Assembly (NCBI RefSeq): GCF_900764565.1
Contig: NZ_CAAFOM010000313.1
Coordinates: 1 to 7,562 of the forward strand
Direction: 5' to 3'
DNA from: an uncultured Catenibacterium sp.
Lineage (GTDB): Bacteria; Bacillota_I; Bacilli_A; Erysipelotrichales; Coprobacillaceae
DNA: 7,562 nt
The notes under the pieces were generated by a model. It ran no database searches, was not told the origin of the DNA, and worked only from the letters and a program-made list of their open reading frames with translations. Both the position numbers and the translations under genes were made by a program. Numbering within the stretch: position 1 is the stretch's first letter; every line of letters starts with the position of its first letter. Positions 1 through 6,060 of the stretch are shown piece after piece.

Positions 1-15
1 ATAATCGGTTATTAT
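1..15. repeat. Imperfectly placed short inverted repeat upstream of the hydrolase operon
   Basis: ATAAT at 1-5 is the exact reverse complement of ATTAT at 11-15, with a 5-nt centre (CGGTT). It lies about 40 bp before the first start codon, where an operator or the tail of an upstream regulatory element could be. Both arms are pure A/T and the window begins at base 1, so the repeat may be truncated or simply chance. No clear -35/-10 pair is visible between it and the gene; the operon promoter may lie outside the window. Confidence 0.2.
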
Positions 16-55
16 TGATTTGAGTTAAAAAATAATTGAAACGAGGTAAATACAT

Positions 56-958
56 ATGATAATTGAAACACTTATATCAAAAAGAGATCAATTACCACTG
101 GAACTTGCTATTATTGAACCAGAAGGAGAACCTGTCGGTATTATTCAGTTAATACATGGTATGTCAGAACATAAAGAACGCTACTATGACTTTATGAATT
201 ATTTAGTCAAACAAGGCTATATCTGTGCTATTCATGATCATCGAGGACATGGTGCAAGTGTAAAAGATAAATCTCATTTAGGATACTTCTATACAAATGA
301 TATTTCTTACATTGTAGATGATGCCTATCTTGTCACAGAATATCTAAAAGATAAATATCCTACATTAAATATATCTATATTTAGTCATAGTATGGGGACT
401 TTGGTTTCTAGAAACTATCTAAAAAAATACGATACTCATATTGAAAAGATTGTATTATGTGGTCCACCTACAGAAAATAAACTTGTTGATGTAGCACTAT
501 TTGTAGGAAAACTTACCGGATCATTTTATGAAGAACATAAACCTAATAAGATTCTGAATAAATTATCTGTAGGATACTACAACAAAGGCTATAAAACTGA
601 AAATGAATGGATCTGTTCTAATTTAGAGACTGTGTCTTCATATAATAACGATCCTCTATGTGGGTTTACTTTTACAACGAGTGGCTTTATAAATCTTTTC
701 CAACTATTAAAATCAGCTTTCATCAAAGAAGATTGGAATCCACAAAACAGTTCTTTACCTATATTCTTAATTACAGGTGTTGATGATCCAGTCATTCAAG
801 GTAAAGAGAAGTTCAATGAATTAGAAGAGTTCTTAAAAGAAGTAGGTTATGAAAATATCAAGAGTAAACTGTATACAGGTAAAAGGCATGAACTACTCAA
901 TGAAACAAATAAAGAAATAGTTTATAAAGATGTTCTAGATTTTTTCAATATTGATTAA
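56..958 (+). CDS. Alpha/beta hydrolase, monoacylglycerol lipase / S33 (Hydrolase_4) type
   Basis: This is a 300-residue cytoplasmic serine hydrolase with no signal peptide. The family cleaves ester or similar bonds of small lipophilic substrates; the substrate here cannot be read from sequence. Visible motifs in order are the oxyanion-hole HG at 34-35 (LIHGMSEH), the DHRGHG block at 61-66 typical of monoacylglycerol-lipase-like proteins, the nucleophile elbow SHSMG at 110-114 with Ser112, the acid in GVDDPV (Asp244, less likely Asp243), and the base His278 in GKRHELLNE. The elbow has Ser where most relatives have the first Gly of GHSMG. Length is normal for the family and the catalytic set is complete, so it should be active. 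GAGGT at 43-47 supports the ATG, 8 nt away. It is the first visible gene of an operon: the next gene starts 13 nt after its stop. Lysophospholipase and monoglyceride lipase names are often given to such proteins but are not established here. Confidence 0.9.
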   Translation: MIIETLISKRDQLPLELAIIEPEGEPVGIIQLIHGMSEHKERYYDFMNYLVKQGYICAIHDHRGHGASVKDKSHLGYFYTNDISYIVDDAYLVTEYLKDKYPTLNISIFSHSMGTLVSRNYLKKYDTHIEKIVLCGPPTENKLVDVALFVGKLTGSFYEEHKPNKILNKLSVGYYNKGYKTENEWICSNLETVSSYNNDPLCGFTFTTSGFINLFQLLKSAFIKEDWNPQNSSLPIFLITGVDDPVIQGKEKFNELEEFLKEVGYENIKSKLYTGKRHELLNETNKEIVYKDVLDFFNID

Positions 959-959
959 T

Positions 960-966
960 GGGAGGT
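960..966 (+). promoter_or_regulatory. Ribosome binding site fixing the GyrI-like start at 972
   Basis: GGGAGGT lies 5 nt before ATG 972. The in-frame ATG at 951 would overlap the hydrolase reading frame and has no purine-rich site ahead of it (the upstream bases are T-rich), so 972 is preferred. Confidence 0.8.
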
Positions 967-971
967 TACAT

Positions 972-1607
972 ATGGCTTTTGATTTTAAGAAAGAATATAA
1001 AGAATTCTATATGCCAAAAAATAAACCTATGATAATCACTGTGCCTCGTGCAAACTATATTGCGGTAAGAGGAAAAGGTGATCCAAACGAGGAAGGTGGT
1101 GATTATCAGAAAGCAATAGGCGTATTATATGCAGTCGCTTATACACTCAAGATGAGCTACAAAACAGATTATAAGATAGAAGGATTCTTTGAATATGTAG
1201 TCCCTCCACTAGAAGGTTTCTGGTGGCAGGATGATATTGAAGGGATAGATTATACCAATAAATCTAGTTTTCATTGGATTTCTGTCATTCGTTTACCAGA
1301 TTTTATCACTAAAAAAGATTTTGATTGGGCAGTAGAAATGGCATCTTTTAAGAAAAAGATAGATTGTTCTGGTGCAGAATTCCTTACTATTGATGAGGGA
1401 TTATGTGTACAGATGATGCATATAGGTTCATTTGATGACGAACCTGTTTCTGTTAGACTTATGGATAAATATGTAGAAGAAAATGGATATATCAATGATC
1501 TTTCAAAAGACAGACTACATCATGAAATATATCTATCTGACGCAAGAAGAGTTGCACCAGAAAAATGGAAAACAGTCATTAGACATCCAATCAAGAAAGG
1601 AAGTTAG
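972..1607 (+). CDS. GyrI-like small-molecule-binding domain protein (COG4832 type)
   Basis: The protein has 211 residues from the ATG at 972. It resembles the stand-alone GyrI-like family: conserved-looking blocks are the N-terminal MAFDFKKEYKEFY, PRANYIAVRGKGDPN (25-39), EYVVPPLEGFWW (74-85), the GSFDDEPVS block (152-160), and the C-terminal EIYLSDARRVAPEKWKTVIR (185-204). The fold is the SOUL/GyrI ligand-binding barrel also found fused to MerR and AraC regulators, but no DNA-binding domain is present here. Some stand-alone members are known to hydrolyse cyclopropanoid compounds; whether this one is an enzyme or a binding protein cannot be told from sequence. The aromatic and acidic pocket residues (Glu74, Glu81, Trp84, Trp85) are present. 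It sits 13 nt after the hydrolase and only 2 nt before the cupin gene, so the three are almost certainly co-transcribed. Confidence 0.85.
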   Translation: MAFDFKKEYKEFYMPKNKPMIITVPRANYIAVRGKGDPNEEGGDYQKAIGVLYAVAYTLKMSYKTDYKIEGFFEYVVPPLEGFWWQDDIEGIDYTNKSSFHWISVIRLPDFITKKDFDWAVEMASFKKKIDCSGAEFLTIDEGLCVQMMHIGSFDDEPVSVRLMDKYVEENGYINDLSKDRLHHEIYLSDARRVAPEKWKTVIRHPIKKGS

Positions 1608-1609
1608 AC

Positions 1610-2254
1610 ATGAATGACAAAACAGGAGAAGTCTTCTCTATCACAAAGGATAACCAGCCTATACCAGGCTGTACCACTTCTAAAACAATAAATGATACAT
1701 TGACTTGTTTCTCACTTGCAAGAAACACAGATATAAGTGCTGAAATCTATCCTTATTATAAGATGATCTATGTCTTGAGAGGTGAGATGGAAGTTTATGG
1801 AAATAACGGCTATAATAAAGTAGTCAAAGAAAACGAAAGTATGATCACATTCACTGATACACCTATAGGTATAAGAACAGTGACAGGTGTCATATATACA
1901 GAAACATTAATAAGGAGAACAGATATTATGAATGAAATGATTAAACCAGGAGAAATATTTAAACTCGCAGAACTATTACCTTATTCAGAAGGTAAGATTA
2001 TCAATATGGATATTGTACATAACGAAAAAATGAAATTTGTAGTGATGGCATTTGATGAAGGAACAGGTCTTACTGAGCATGCAGCACCAGGTGAAGCTAT
2101 CATCTTCGCATTAGATGGTGAAGGTATTATTAATTATGAAGGTAAAGACCATATCATTAAAGCAGGAGAGAACTTCTCTTTTGCGAAGGGTGGCATGCAT
2201 GCAATCATAGCATCTAAACGATTTAAGATGGCATTACTACTTACATTAGAATAA
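1610..2254 (+). CDS. Two-domain cupin protein
   Basis: This 214-residue cytoplasmic protein carries two cupin barrels. The first (about 30-100) contains the strand-turn motif YKMIYVLRGEMEVYG but has no histidines at the metal positions and looks degenerate. The second (about 125-214) has LTEHAAPGEAIIFALDGEG (154-172) and, further on, FAKGGMHAI (191-199), so His157, Glu162 and His197 could hold a metal; the usual first His of the HxH pair is Thr155. Bicupins of this kind are sensors, isomerases or dioxygenase-like proteins, and nothing here fixes the function. The start is 2 nt after the previous stop and is served by AAAGGAAG within the end of the GyrI-like gene (about 1596-1603). It is the last gene of the operon, with a terminator about 20 bp downstream. 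Family call is confident; function is unknown. Confidence 0.85.
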   Translation: MNDKTGEVFSITKDNQPIPGCTTSKTINDTLTCFSLARNTDISAEIYPYYKMIYVLRGEMEVYGNNGYNKVVKENESMITFTDTPIGIRTVTGVIYTETLIRRTDIMNEMIKPGEIFKLAELLPYSEGKIINMDIVHNEKMKFVVMAFDEGTGLTEHAAPGEAIIFALDGEGIINYEGKDHIIKAGENFSFAKGGMHAIIASKRFKMALLLTLE

Positions 2255-2270
2255 TGAATATATGATCTAG

Positions 2271-2295
2271 AACGAGGCTTAATGTCTCGTTTTTT
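2271..2295 (+). terminator. Rho-independent terminator after the cupin gene
   Basis: AACGAGGC (2271-2278) pairs with GTCTCGTT (2284-2291) in an 8-bp stem with one G-T pair and a TTAAT loop, followed by a run of T up to 2295. It closes the hydrolase/GyrI-like/cupin operon. Confidence 0.85.
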
Positions 2296-2310
2296 ACGTC
2301 TTCATATTTC

Positions 2311-2339
2311 TTGAAAAAGCTCAAATTAAGAGTAATAAT
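2311..2339 (+). promoter_or_regulatory. Candidate sigma-A promoter for the MATE gene
   Basis: TTGAAA (2311-2316) and AATAAT (2334-2339) each match 5 of 6 consensus positions and are separated by 17 bp. The site lies between the preceding terminator and the MATE start, which is where a promoter is needed. The -10 region is a TAATAATAAT repeat, so its exact register is uncertain. Confidence 0.55.
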
Positions 2340-2355
2340 AATACTGTTCATTAAT

Positions 2356-2362
2356 GGGGGGA
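2356..2362 (+). promoter_or_regulatory. Ribosome binding site deciding the MATE start
   Basis: The G-rich stretch GGGGGGA lies 9 nt before ATG 2372. An in-frame ATG at 2354 overlaps this stretch and has no site of its own, so the protein more likely begins MTKDLTQG, as MATE proteins commonly do. Confidence 0.7.
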
Positions 2363-2371
2363 TTTAATGAT

Positions 2372-3694
2372 ATGACGAAAGACTTAACTCAAGGCAAGAT
2401 TATGCCTCTTCTTTTTTCTTTTACCGTCCCACTCGTTCTAGGTAATTTATTTCAGATGACCTATAATGCAGTAGACAGTATTATTGTAGGGCAGTTTGTA
2501 GGGAAAGAAGCACTTGCTGCAGTAGGCATATGTAATCCAATTAGCACACTTATGATATTGTTTTTAAATGGATTATGTATGGGTGCCAGTATTCTTATGG
2601 GGATTCAATATGGTGCAAAGAATTATAAGGCATTAGAAAGACAAATCAGTACAACCATGATATCAGGTGTTGTATTCTCTTTTGTACTTACTATCATATG
2701 TTTATTATTTGCAAAAACAATATTATTGTTGTTGCAGGTTGATCAATCAATATTTACTATGACTACAGAATATATGCGTATTATATTCCTAGGTCTTATG
2801 TTTACATTTCTTTATAATTTCTTCTCTAGTACTCTACGTGCACTAGGTGATAGTGCATCACCACTTTATTTCTTAATTATCAGTGCTGTATTAAATATAT
2901 TTGGAGATTTATTCTTTGTGATAGTCTTAAAGGCAGGTAGTAATGGCTGTGCCATTTCTACAGTACTCAGTGAAGCATTATGCTGTTTATTCTGTGTAAT
3001 CTATATTCAAAAGAAAGTACCTATATTAAGACTTGGAAAGAAATGGCTGATCTTTGATTCAAGATATTTAAAGAAAACAGTAGCTTATGGATGGGCATCT
3101 GCCATGCAGCAGGCAACAGTACAGATGGGTAAGATTGCGATACAAGCACTTGTTAACACAATGGGTGTTTCTGTCGCAGCTGCTTTTGCGGTTGTCAATA
3201 GAATAGATGATTTTGCGATATCACCAGAACAAAATATAGCCCATGCGATGACCGCACTCATGGCTCAAAATAAAGGGGCAGGTAAAGATGATCGTATGAA
3301 GGAAGGATTTCGCTGTGGCTTAATATTAGAAATAGCCTTTTCTATTGCTGTAATGATTATATGTTTATTATTCGCAAGAGAACTTATGAGTTTATTTGTG
3401 AAAGATGAAGAAGTTATAGGTCATGGTGTCATTTACCTTCACCTCATTGCAGTCATGTATATTCTTCCCGCATTTACTAATGCCATCCAGGGATTCTTTA
3501 GAGGAATAGGTGATTTAAAGGTTACATTACTTTCAAGTTTTACTAATATGGGAGGAAGAGTTATTGCCGCTTTGCCTATGATTTTATTATGGAACTTTGG
3601 AATAGAGGCATTACCTTATTCTTACTTGATAGGATGGATTGCGATGTTATTAGTTGAAGCACCTCTCATGATTCGTATATATAAGAAAAAATAG
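2372..3694 (+). CDS. MATE family multidrug efflux transporter
   Basis: This is a 440-residue polytopic membrane protein, a normal length for the family, with about twelve hydrophobic helices in two six-helix halves. Such proteins export cationic drugs, toxins or metabolites in exchange for Na+ or H+. Typical MATE segments are seen: MTKDLTQGKIMPLLFSFTVP at the N terminus, NAVDSIIVGQFVGKEALAAVG (32-52), a GAKNYK cytoplasmic loop (81-86), the RALGDSASPL block (156-165), and in the second half DDFAISPEQNIAHAM (279-293) followed by QNKGAGK (299-305), then FFRGIGDLK (375-383). The protein ends in a basic KKK tail. It is probably monocistronic or leads a read-through transcript, being flanked by a terminator on each side. 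The substrate is not predictable. The family also contains NorM- and MepA-like members, and I do not assign a gene name. Confidence 0.95.
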   Translation: MTKDLTQGKIMPLLFSFTVPLVLGNLFQMTYNAVDSIIVGQFVGKEALAAVGICNPISTLMILFLNGLCMGASILMGIQYGAKNYKALERQISTTMISGVVFSFVLTIICLLFAKTILLLLQVDQSIFTMTTEYMRIIFLGLMFTFLYNFFSSTLRALGDSASPLYFLIISAVLNIFGDLFFVIVLKAGSNGCAISTVLSEALCCLFCVIYIQKKVPILRLGKKWLIFDSRYLKKTVAYGWASAMQQATVQMGKIAIQALVNTMGVSVAAAFAVVNRIDDFAISPEQNIAHAMTALMAQNKGAGKDDRMKEGFRCGLILEIAFSIAVMIICLLFARELMSLFVKDEEVIGHGVIYLHLIAVMYILPAFTNAIQGFFRGIGDLKVTLLSSFTNMGGRVIAALPMILLWNFGIEALPYSYLIGWIAMLLVEAPLMIRIYKKK

Positions 3695-3704
3695 AAATAA
3701 TTAG

Positions 3705-3730
3705 AGCGATAGGGTAATCCTGTCGCTTTT
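3705..3730 (+). terminator. Terminator-like hairpin after the MATE gene
   Basis: AGCGATAGG (3705-3713) pairs with CCTGTCGCT (3719-3727), 9 bp with one T-G pair and a 5-nt loop. Only about four T follow the stem, so termination may be partial. That matters because the next gene, 28 bp on, has no convincing promoter of its own. Confidence 0.75.
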
Positions 3731-3758
3731 ACTATATAATGAAATAAAGGAGGATAAT

Positions 3759-4313
3759 ATGATGATACAGGAAAAGGCTGAACGAATAATCAAAGATATA
3801 AAGAAAGAAAAAGGAAACAATCCTATACATATATTTCAAAAAATTGCGGATCAGGATTATATCAATATGCATGGACCAGAACATCATGTTTTAGATGGAG
3901 CATGTTTACTTGTTGCATTCAAAAATGCGGGTGGTGAAATTGATTTAGATGATGCATTAAATAAAGTTATGATAGAAGGATTAAGAATGCCTGGTGCCAT
4001 GTGTGGTTTATGGGGTGTATGTGGTGCAGTCACATCTCTAGGTGCAGCATTATCTATTATTGATCAAACAGGACCTTTGTCGCTAGATGGTACATGGGGA
4101 GATCATATGGAATTCACTTCAAATGCATTAAAAGACTTAGGTGAAATCAACGGGCCTAGATGTTGTAAAAGGGATGCTATGATCTCATTTAAAAATGCGA
4201 TTGATTATGTGAATACACACTATAATGTTACTTTAGAATATGAACATCCAGCCTGCAAGTATTCAGAACTGAATAAACAATGTATAAAGGAGAGATGTCC
4301 TTTTCATGAGTAA
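3759..4313 (+). CDS. DUF5714 domain protein, Cys-rich
   Basis: The 184-residue soluble protein matches my recollection of DUF5714, a family of unknown function. Features are MHGPEHHVLDGACLL (37-51), a Gly/Cys block PGAMCGLWGVCGA (78-90) with Cys82 and Cys88, GPRCCKRDA (132-140) with Cys135 and Cys136, and a C-terminal cluster C166-x8-C175-x4-C180 ending in CPFHE. Eight cysteines plus His38, His42 and His43 suggest binding of a metal, an Fe-S cluster or a metalloid; this is inference. AAGGAGG at 3747-3753 is 5 nt from ATG 3759 and 8 nt from the adjacent ATG 3762, so either may be used (184 or 183 residues). Its last 8 nt overlap the start of an arsC-type gene, implying translational coupling and a shared role. 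No promoter is convincing in the 28 bp after the MATE hairpin, so read-through from upstream is possible. Confidence 0.75.
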   Translation: MMIQEKAERIIKDIKKEKGNNPIHIFQKIADQDYINMHGPEHHVLDGACLLVAFKNAGGEIDLDDALNKVMIEGLRMPGAMCGLWGVCGAVTSLGAALSIIDQTGPLSLDGTWGDHMEFTSNALKDLGEINGPRCCKRDAMISFKNAIDYVNTHYNVTLEYEHPACKYSELNKQCIKERCPFHE

Positions 4314-4703
4314 AAAGAAAGTCGCATTTATATGTGTGCATAATTCATGTAGAAGTCAGATAGCTGAAGCTTTAGGACATTATTTTGCATCTGATGTTTT
4401 TGAAAGCTATTCTGCAGGTACAGAAACAAAACCAATCATAAATCAAGATGCTGTTCGTATAATGAAACAGATGTATGGAATAGATATGGAAGAAATGCAA
4501 TACTCTAAACTAATAAATGATATTCAAAAACTGATATAGCGATTTCTATGGGATGTAATGTAGGATGTCCATTCATAGGAAGATCCTTTAATGATAACTG
4601 GGGCTTAGAAGATCCTACGGGTAAAAGTGATAAAGAATTCGTGAATATTATTAAACAAATTGAAACTAAAATATTAGATTTAAAGAATACATTAAAGAAC
4701 TAG
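4306..4703 (+). pseudogene. arsC: Thioredoxin-type arsenate reductase (LMW phosphatase fold), frameshifted
   Basis: The intact reading frame gives 77 residues with the N-terminal P-loop CVHNSCRS (Cys10-x5-Arg16) followed by SQIAEALGHYF, then stops at 4537-4539. Homology resumes at once in the -1 frame: from 4530 the other frame reads TDIAISMGCNVGCPFIGRS and then WGLEDPTGKSDKEF, ending at TAG 4701-4703. Joining them at the A-run 4526-4530 (five A where six would keep frame) gives a normal 132-residue protein. The lost part holds the redox cysteines of GCNVGCP (Cys84, Cys88 in the joined numbering) and the general acid Asp103 of the DP motif, so the short product could not complete the thioredoxin-linked cycle. 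AAAGGAGA at 4286-4293 precedes the start, and the gene overlaps the DUF5714 gene by 8 nt. Possible explanations are a real recent mutation, a sequencing or assembly error in a homopolymer, or slippage. No arsR, arsB or acr3 is in view. Confidence 0.85.
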
Positions 4704-4714
4704 GAGAAATTCAT

Positions 4715-4933
4715 ATGAAACTCTTATATCGTTTGTGCTTATTGATTGCAGTTATTCTTTCTCATATTATGTGTGGTGTTGTTGCGTATAATTATTGTGA
4801 TATGGAATGGAAAATCAAAGTAGGAGGAAATAGTGCACCAGCTAGTCTTGCTTACTTGTATGCTATTCCTTTTGTGATTGGAATAGTATTATGTGTCATT
4901 AGCGCACTCTATTTCAAGAAGAAATTACGTTAA
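4715..4933 (+). CDS. Small two-helix membrane protein, function unknown
   Basis: This 72-residue protein has two hydrophobic segments, about 5-25 and 45-66, joined by a polar loop with YNYCDMEW (25-32) and GGNSAPAS (37-44). The basic residues at both ends (Lys2, Arg6; KKKLR at the C terminus) predict both termini in the cytoplasm and the loop outside. I know of no name or function. AGGAG at 4702-4706 overlaps the stop codon of the broken arsC frame and is 8 nt from the ATG, so it looks like the third gene of the DUF5714-arsC transcript. The patterned loop and strong ribosome binding site argue that it is a real gene, not a chance frame. Confidence 0.75.
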   Translation: MKLLYRLCLLIAVILSHIMCGVVAYNYCDMEWKIKVGGNSAPASLAYLYAIPFVIGIVLCVISALYFKKKLR

Positions 4934-4985
4934 TTTGTATAATACTGATGCTTTATTTAGTTATATACCATAAGGAGGTACGATT

Positions 4986-5300
4986 ATGGATAAAATCAAA
5001 AAGAACTGGATCTATTATTTCATTATTCTCATTGCATTTTTTATTGTTCCAATACTTATTAAAGATACAGGAAGTGGCATGTTTATTTTACTCATTGTCA
5101 TTCCCCTTATAACATTGATTACTTCTCTTATATATGGATTAAGAAATACATTTGATTTCATCTATCCTCTTCTTGTCGCAATTCTGTTCATTCCTACATT
5201 ATTCATCTACTACAATACTTCAGCATGGATCTACATTATAAGTTATTCCATGATTGCAGTAATAGGAGAACTATTAGGTAAAACACTTCAAAAGAAATAA
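4986..5300 (+). CDS. Small four-helix membrane protein, function unknown
   Basis: The 104-residue protein is mostly hydrophobic, with four predicted helices at about 9-25, 31-50, 57-75 and 80-97. Short polar turns include IKDTGSG (25-31), LRNTFDF (52-58) and YYNTSAW (75-81). Lysines at 3, 5 and 6 and the C-terminal LQKK place both ends in the cytoplasm. A perfect AAGGAGGT at 4972-4979 lies 6 nt before the ATG. It follows the 72-residue membrane protein by 52 bp and precedes the flavoprotein by 65 bp, all in one direction with no terminator seen between them, so co-transcription is possible. I recognise no named family; similar short membrane proteins occur in Clostridia-like genomes as hypothetical proteins, from general recollection only. 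Confidence 0.75.
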   Translation: MDKIKKNWIYYFIILIAFFIVPILIKDTGSGMFILLIVIPLITLITSLIYGLRNTFDFIYPLLVAILFIPTLFIYYNTSAWIYIISYSMIAVIGELLGKTLQKK

Positions 5301-5319
5301 TAATTCTCTTGCCATAAAG

Positions 5320-5350
5320 TTGACTTCAGACTTTAAAATATTCGTATAAG
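5320..5350 (+). promoter_or_regulatory. Weak candidate promoter for the flavoprotein gene
   Basis: TTGACT (5320-5325) and TATAAG (5345-5350) each match 5 of 6 consensus bases, but the 19-bp spacer is longer than the preferred 17. The -10 hexamer would also place the start of transcription close to the ribosome binding site. The flavoprotein may instead be read from upstream. Confidence 0.3.
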
Positions 5351-5365
5351 AAAGGAAAAGGTATT

Positions 5366-5905
5366 ATGAGCAAAAAAGTTGTTGTATTATCTACAAGTCT
5401 AAGAACAAATAGTAATTCAGAATTACTTGCGAAAAGTTTTGTAGAAGGAGCAAAAGACTCCGGAAATGAGGTAGAGTATTTCTCACTTAAGAATAAAGAT
5501 ATTCATTTCTGTATTGGATGTCTTGCATGCCAGAAAACAGGCAACTGTGTTATTAAAGATGATGTGGCTGATCTCATGAATAGTGTGATTAATGCTGATG
5601 TTGTTGTATGGGCTACACCTATTTATTATTATGAAATGAGTGGACAGATGAAAACATTAATTGATCGTCTAAATCCAATGTATTCTAAAGATTATAAGTT
5701 TAGAGATGTCTATCTTCTTGCGACAGCTGCAGAAGAAGGAGATGAAGTCTTTGAAAAAGCGATTACTGGACTCAATGGCTGGATTGACTGCTTTGAAAAG
5801 ACATCCATTACAGGAACAGTACTTGCTGGTGGTGTGTCTGATAGCGGTGCTATTTCTGGCAATGATAAACTTAAAGAAGCCTATGATCTAGGTTCTCATG
5901 TATAA
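5366..5905 (+). CDS. Flavodoxin-fold NAD(P)H-dependent oxidoreductase, ISF-like
   Basis: The 179-residue protein has the FMN-binding flavodoxin-like fold. The first strand and phosphate loop are VVVLSTSLRTNSNSELLA (5-22), the second FMN contact is WATPIYYYEMSGQMKTLIDR (82-101), and the region between carries CIGCLACQKTGNC (49-61). That spacing, Cys49-x2-Cys52-x2-Cys55-x5-Cys61, is the compact cysteine motif of iron-sulfur flavoproteins (ISF), which hold a [4Fe-4S] cluster next to FMN and serve in electron transfer or reduction of oxygen species in anaerobes. It therefore could bind a cluster, although many bacterial relatives annotated only as NADPH-dependent FMN reductases share the motif. 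The start has AAAGGA at 5351-5356, 9 nt away. The C terminus (EAYDLGSHV) is normal for the family, so the gene is complete. A terminator follows at 5972. Confidence 0.88.
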   Translation: MSKKVVVLSTSLRTNSNSELLAKSFVEGAKDSGNEVEYFSLKNKDIHFCIGCLACQKTGNCVIKDDVADLMNSVINADVVVWATPIYYYEMSGQMKTLIDRLNPMYSKDYKFRDVYLLATAAEEGDEVFEKAITGLNGWIDCFEKTSITGTVLAGGVSDSGAISGNDKLKEAYDLGSHV

Positions 5906-5971
5906 GGCAGGTATATTGAAGGCAAGAATGAAAAGGACAGACATTAAGATAATTAGATGAAGAATCATAAG

Positions 5972-5998
5972 CATGGATACATGATGTCCATGTTTTTT
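5972..5998 (+). terminator. Rho-independent terminator after the flavoprotein gene
   Basis: CATGGATA (5972-5979) pairs with TGTCCATG (5985-5992), 8 bp including one T-G pair, with a CATGA loop and six T at 5993-5998. It separates the flavoprotein from the next operon. Confidence 0.88.
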
Positions 5999-6014
5999 GT
6001 TAGTTGTAACTAAT
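5999..6014. promoter_or_regulatory. Operator-like palindrome, upstream copy
   Basis: GTTAGTTGTAACTAAT contains the perfect arms TTAGTT and AACTAA with a 2-bp centre. It matches the palindrome at 6061-6076 at 12 of 16 positions. It begins directly after the terminator T-run and ends 7 bp before the -35 hexamer at 6022, a placement typical of a repressor or activator site. The regulator itself is not in the window. Confidence 0.7.
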
Positions 6015-6021
6015 ATATGAA

Positions 6022-6050
6022 TTGTGATATCTATTTCATAGTGATATACT
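6022..6050 (+). promoter_or_regulatory. Extended -10 promoter of the ketopantoate-reductase-like operon
   Basis: TTGTGA (6022-6027, 4 of 6 matches) and TATACT (6045-6050, 5 of 6) are 17 bp apart, and TGA directly before the -10 hexamer gives the TGn extension. Transcription would start near 6057, just before the second palindrome. Confidence 0.75.
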
Positions 6051-6060
6051 GAATCTATAA

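Noticed and set aside
589..795. 68-codon open frame on the minus strand inside the hydrolase gene
   Set aside because: It lies wholly within a well-supported gene, has no ribosome binding site that I can see and no recognisable protein motif.
1271..1495. 74-codon open frame on the minus strand inside the GyrI-like gene
   Set aside because: It is antisense to a conserved gene, with low-complexity composition and no family resemblance.
3735..3740. Perfect TATAAT ahead of the DUF5714 gene
   Set aside because: No -35-like hexamer at 16-18 bp and no TGn extension; transcription would start inside the ribosome binding site at about 3747.
4521..4545. Programmed -1 frameshift site in arsC
   Set aside because: The A-run is short, the tandem X XXY YYZ heptamer is not in the right frame, and I see no obvious stimulatory hairpin or upstream Shine-Dalgarno-like element; a simple mutation or sequence error is more likely.
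4938..4943. Perfect TATAAT between the two small membrane protein genes
   Set aside because: The best -35 candidate at usable distance (TCAAGA) matches only 3 of 6 positions, and TATAAT is frequent by chance in such AT-rich DNA; it stays possible but unsupported.
5316..5334. AAAGT/ACTTT inverted repeat before the flavoprotein gene
   Set aside because: Arms are only 5 bp with a 9-bp centre and no T-run after them, too weak for a terminator or operator call.
5706..5891. 61-codon open frame in another + frame inside the flavoprotein gene
   Set aside because: The flavoprotein frame is clearly the coding one across this stretch; the other is a shadow.
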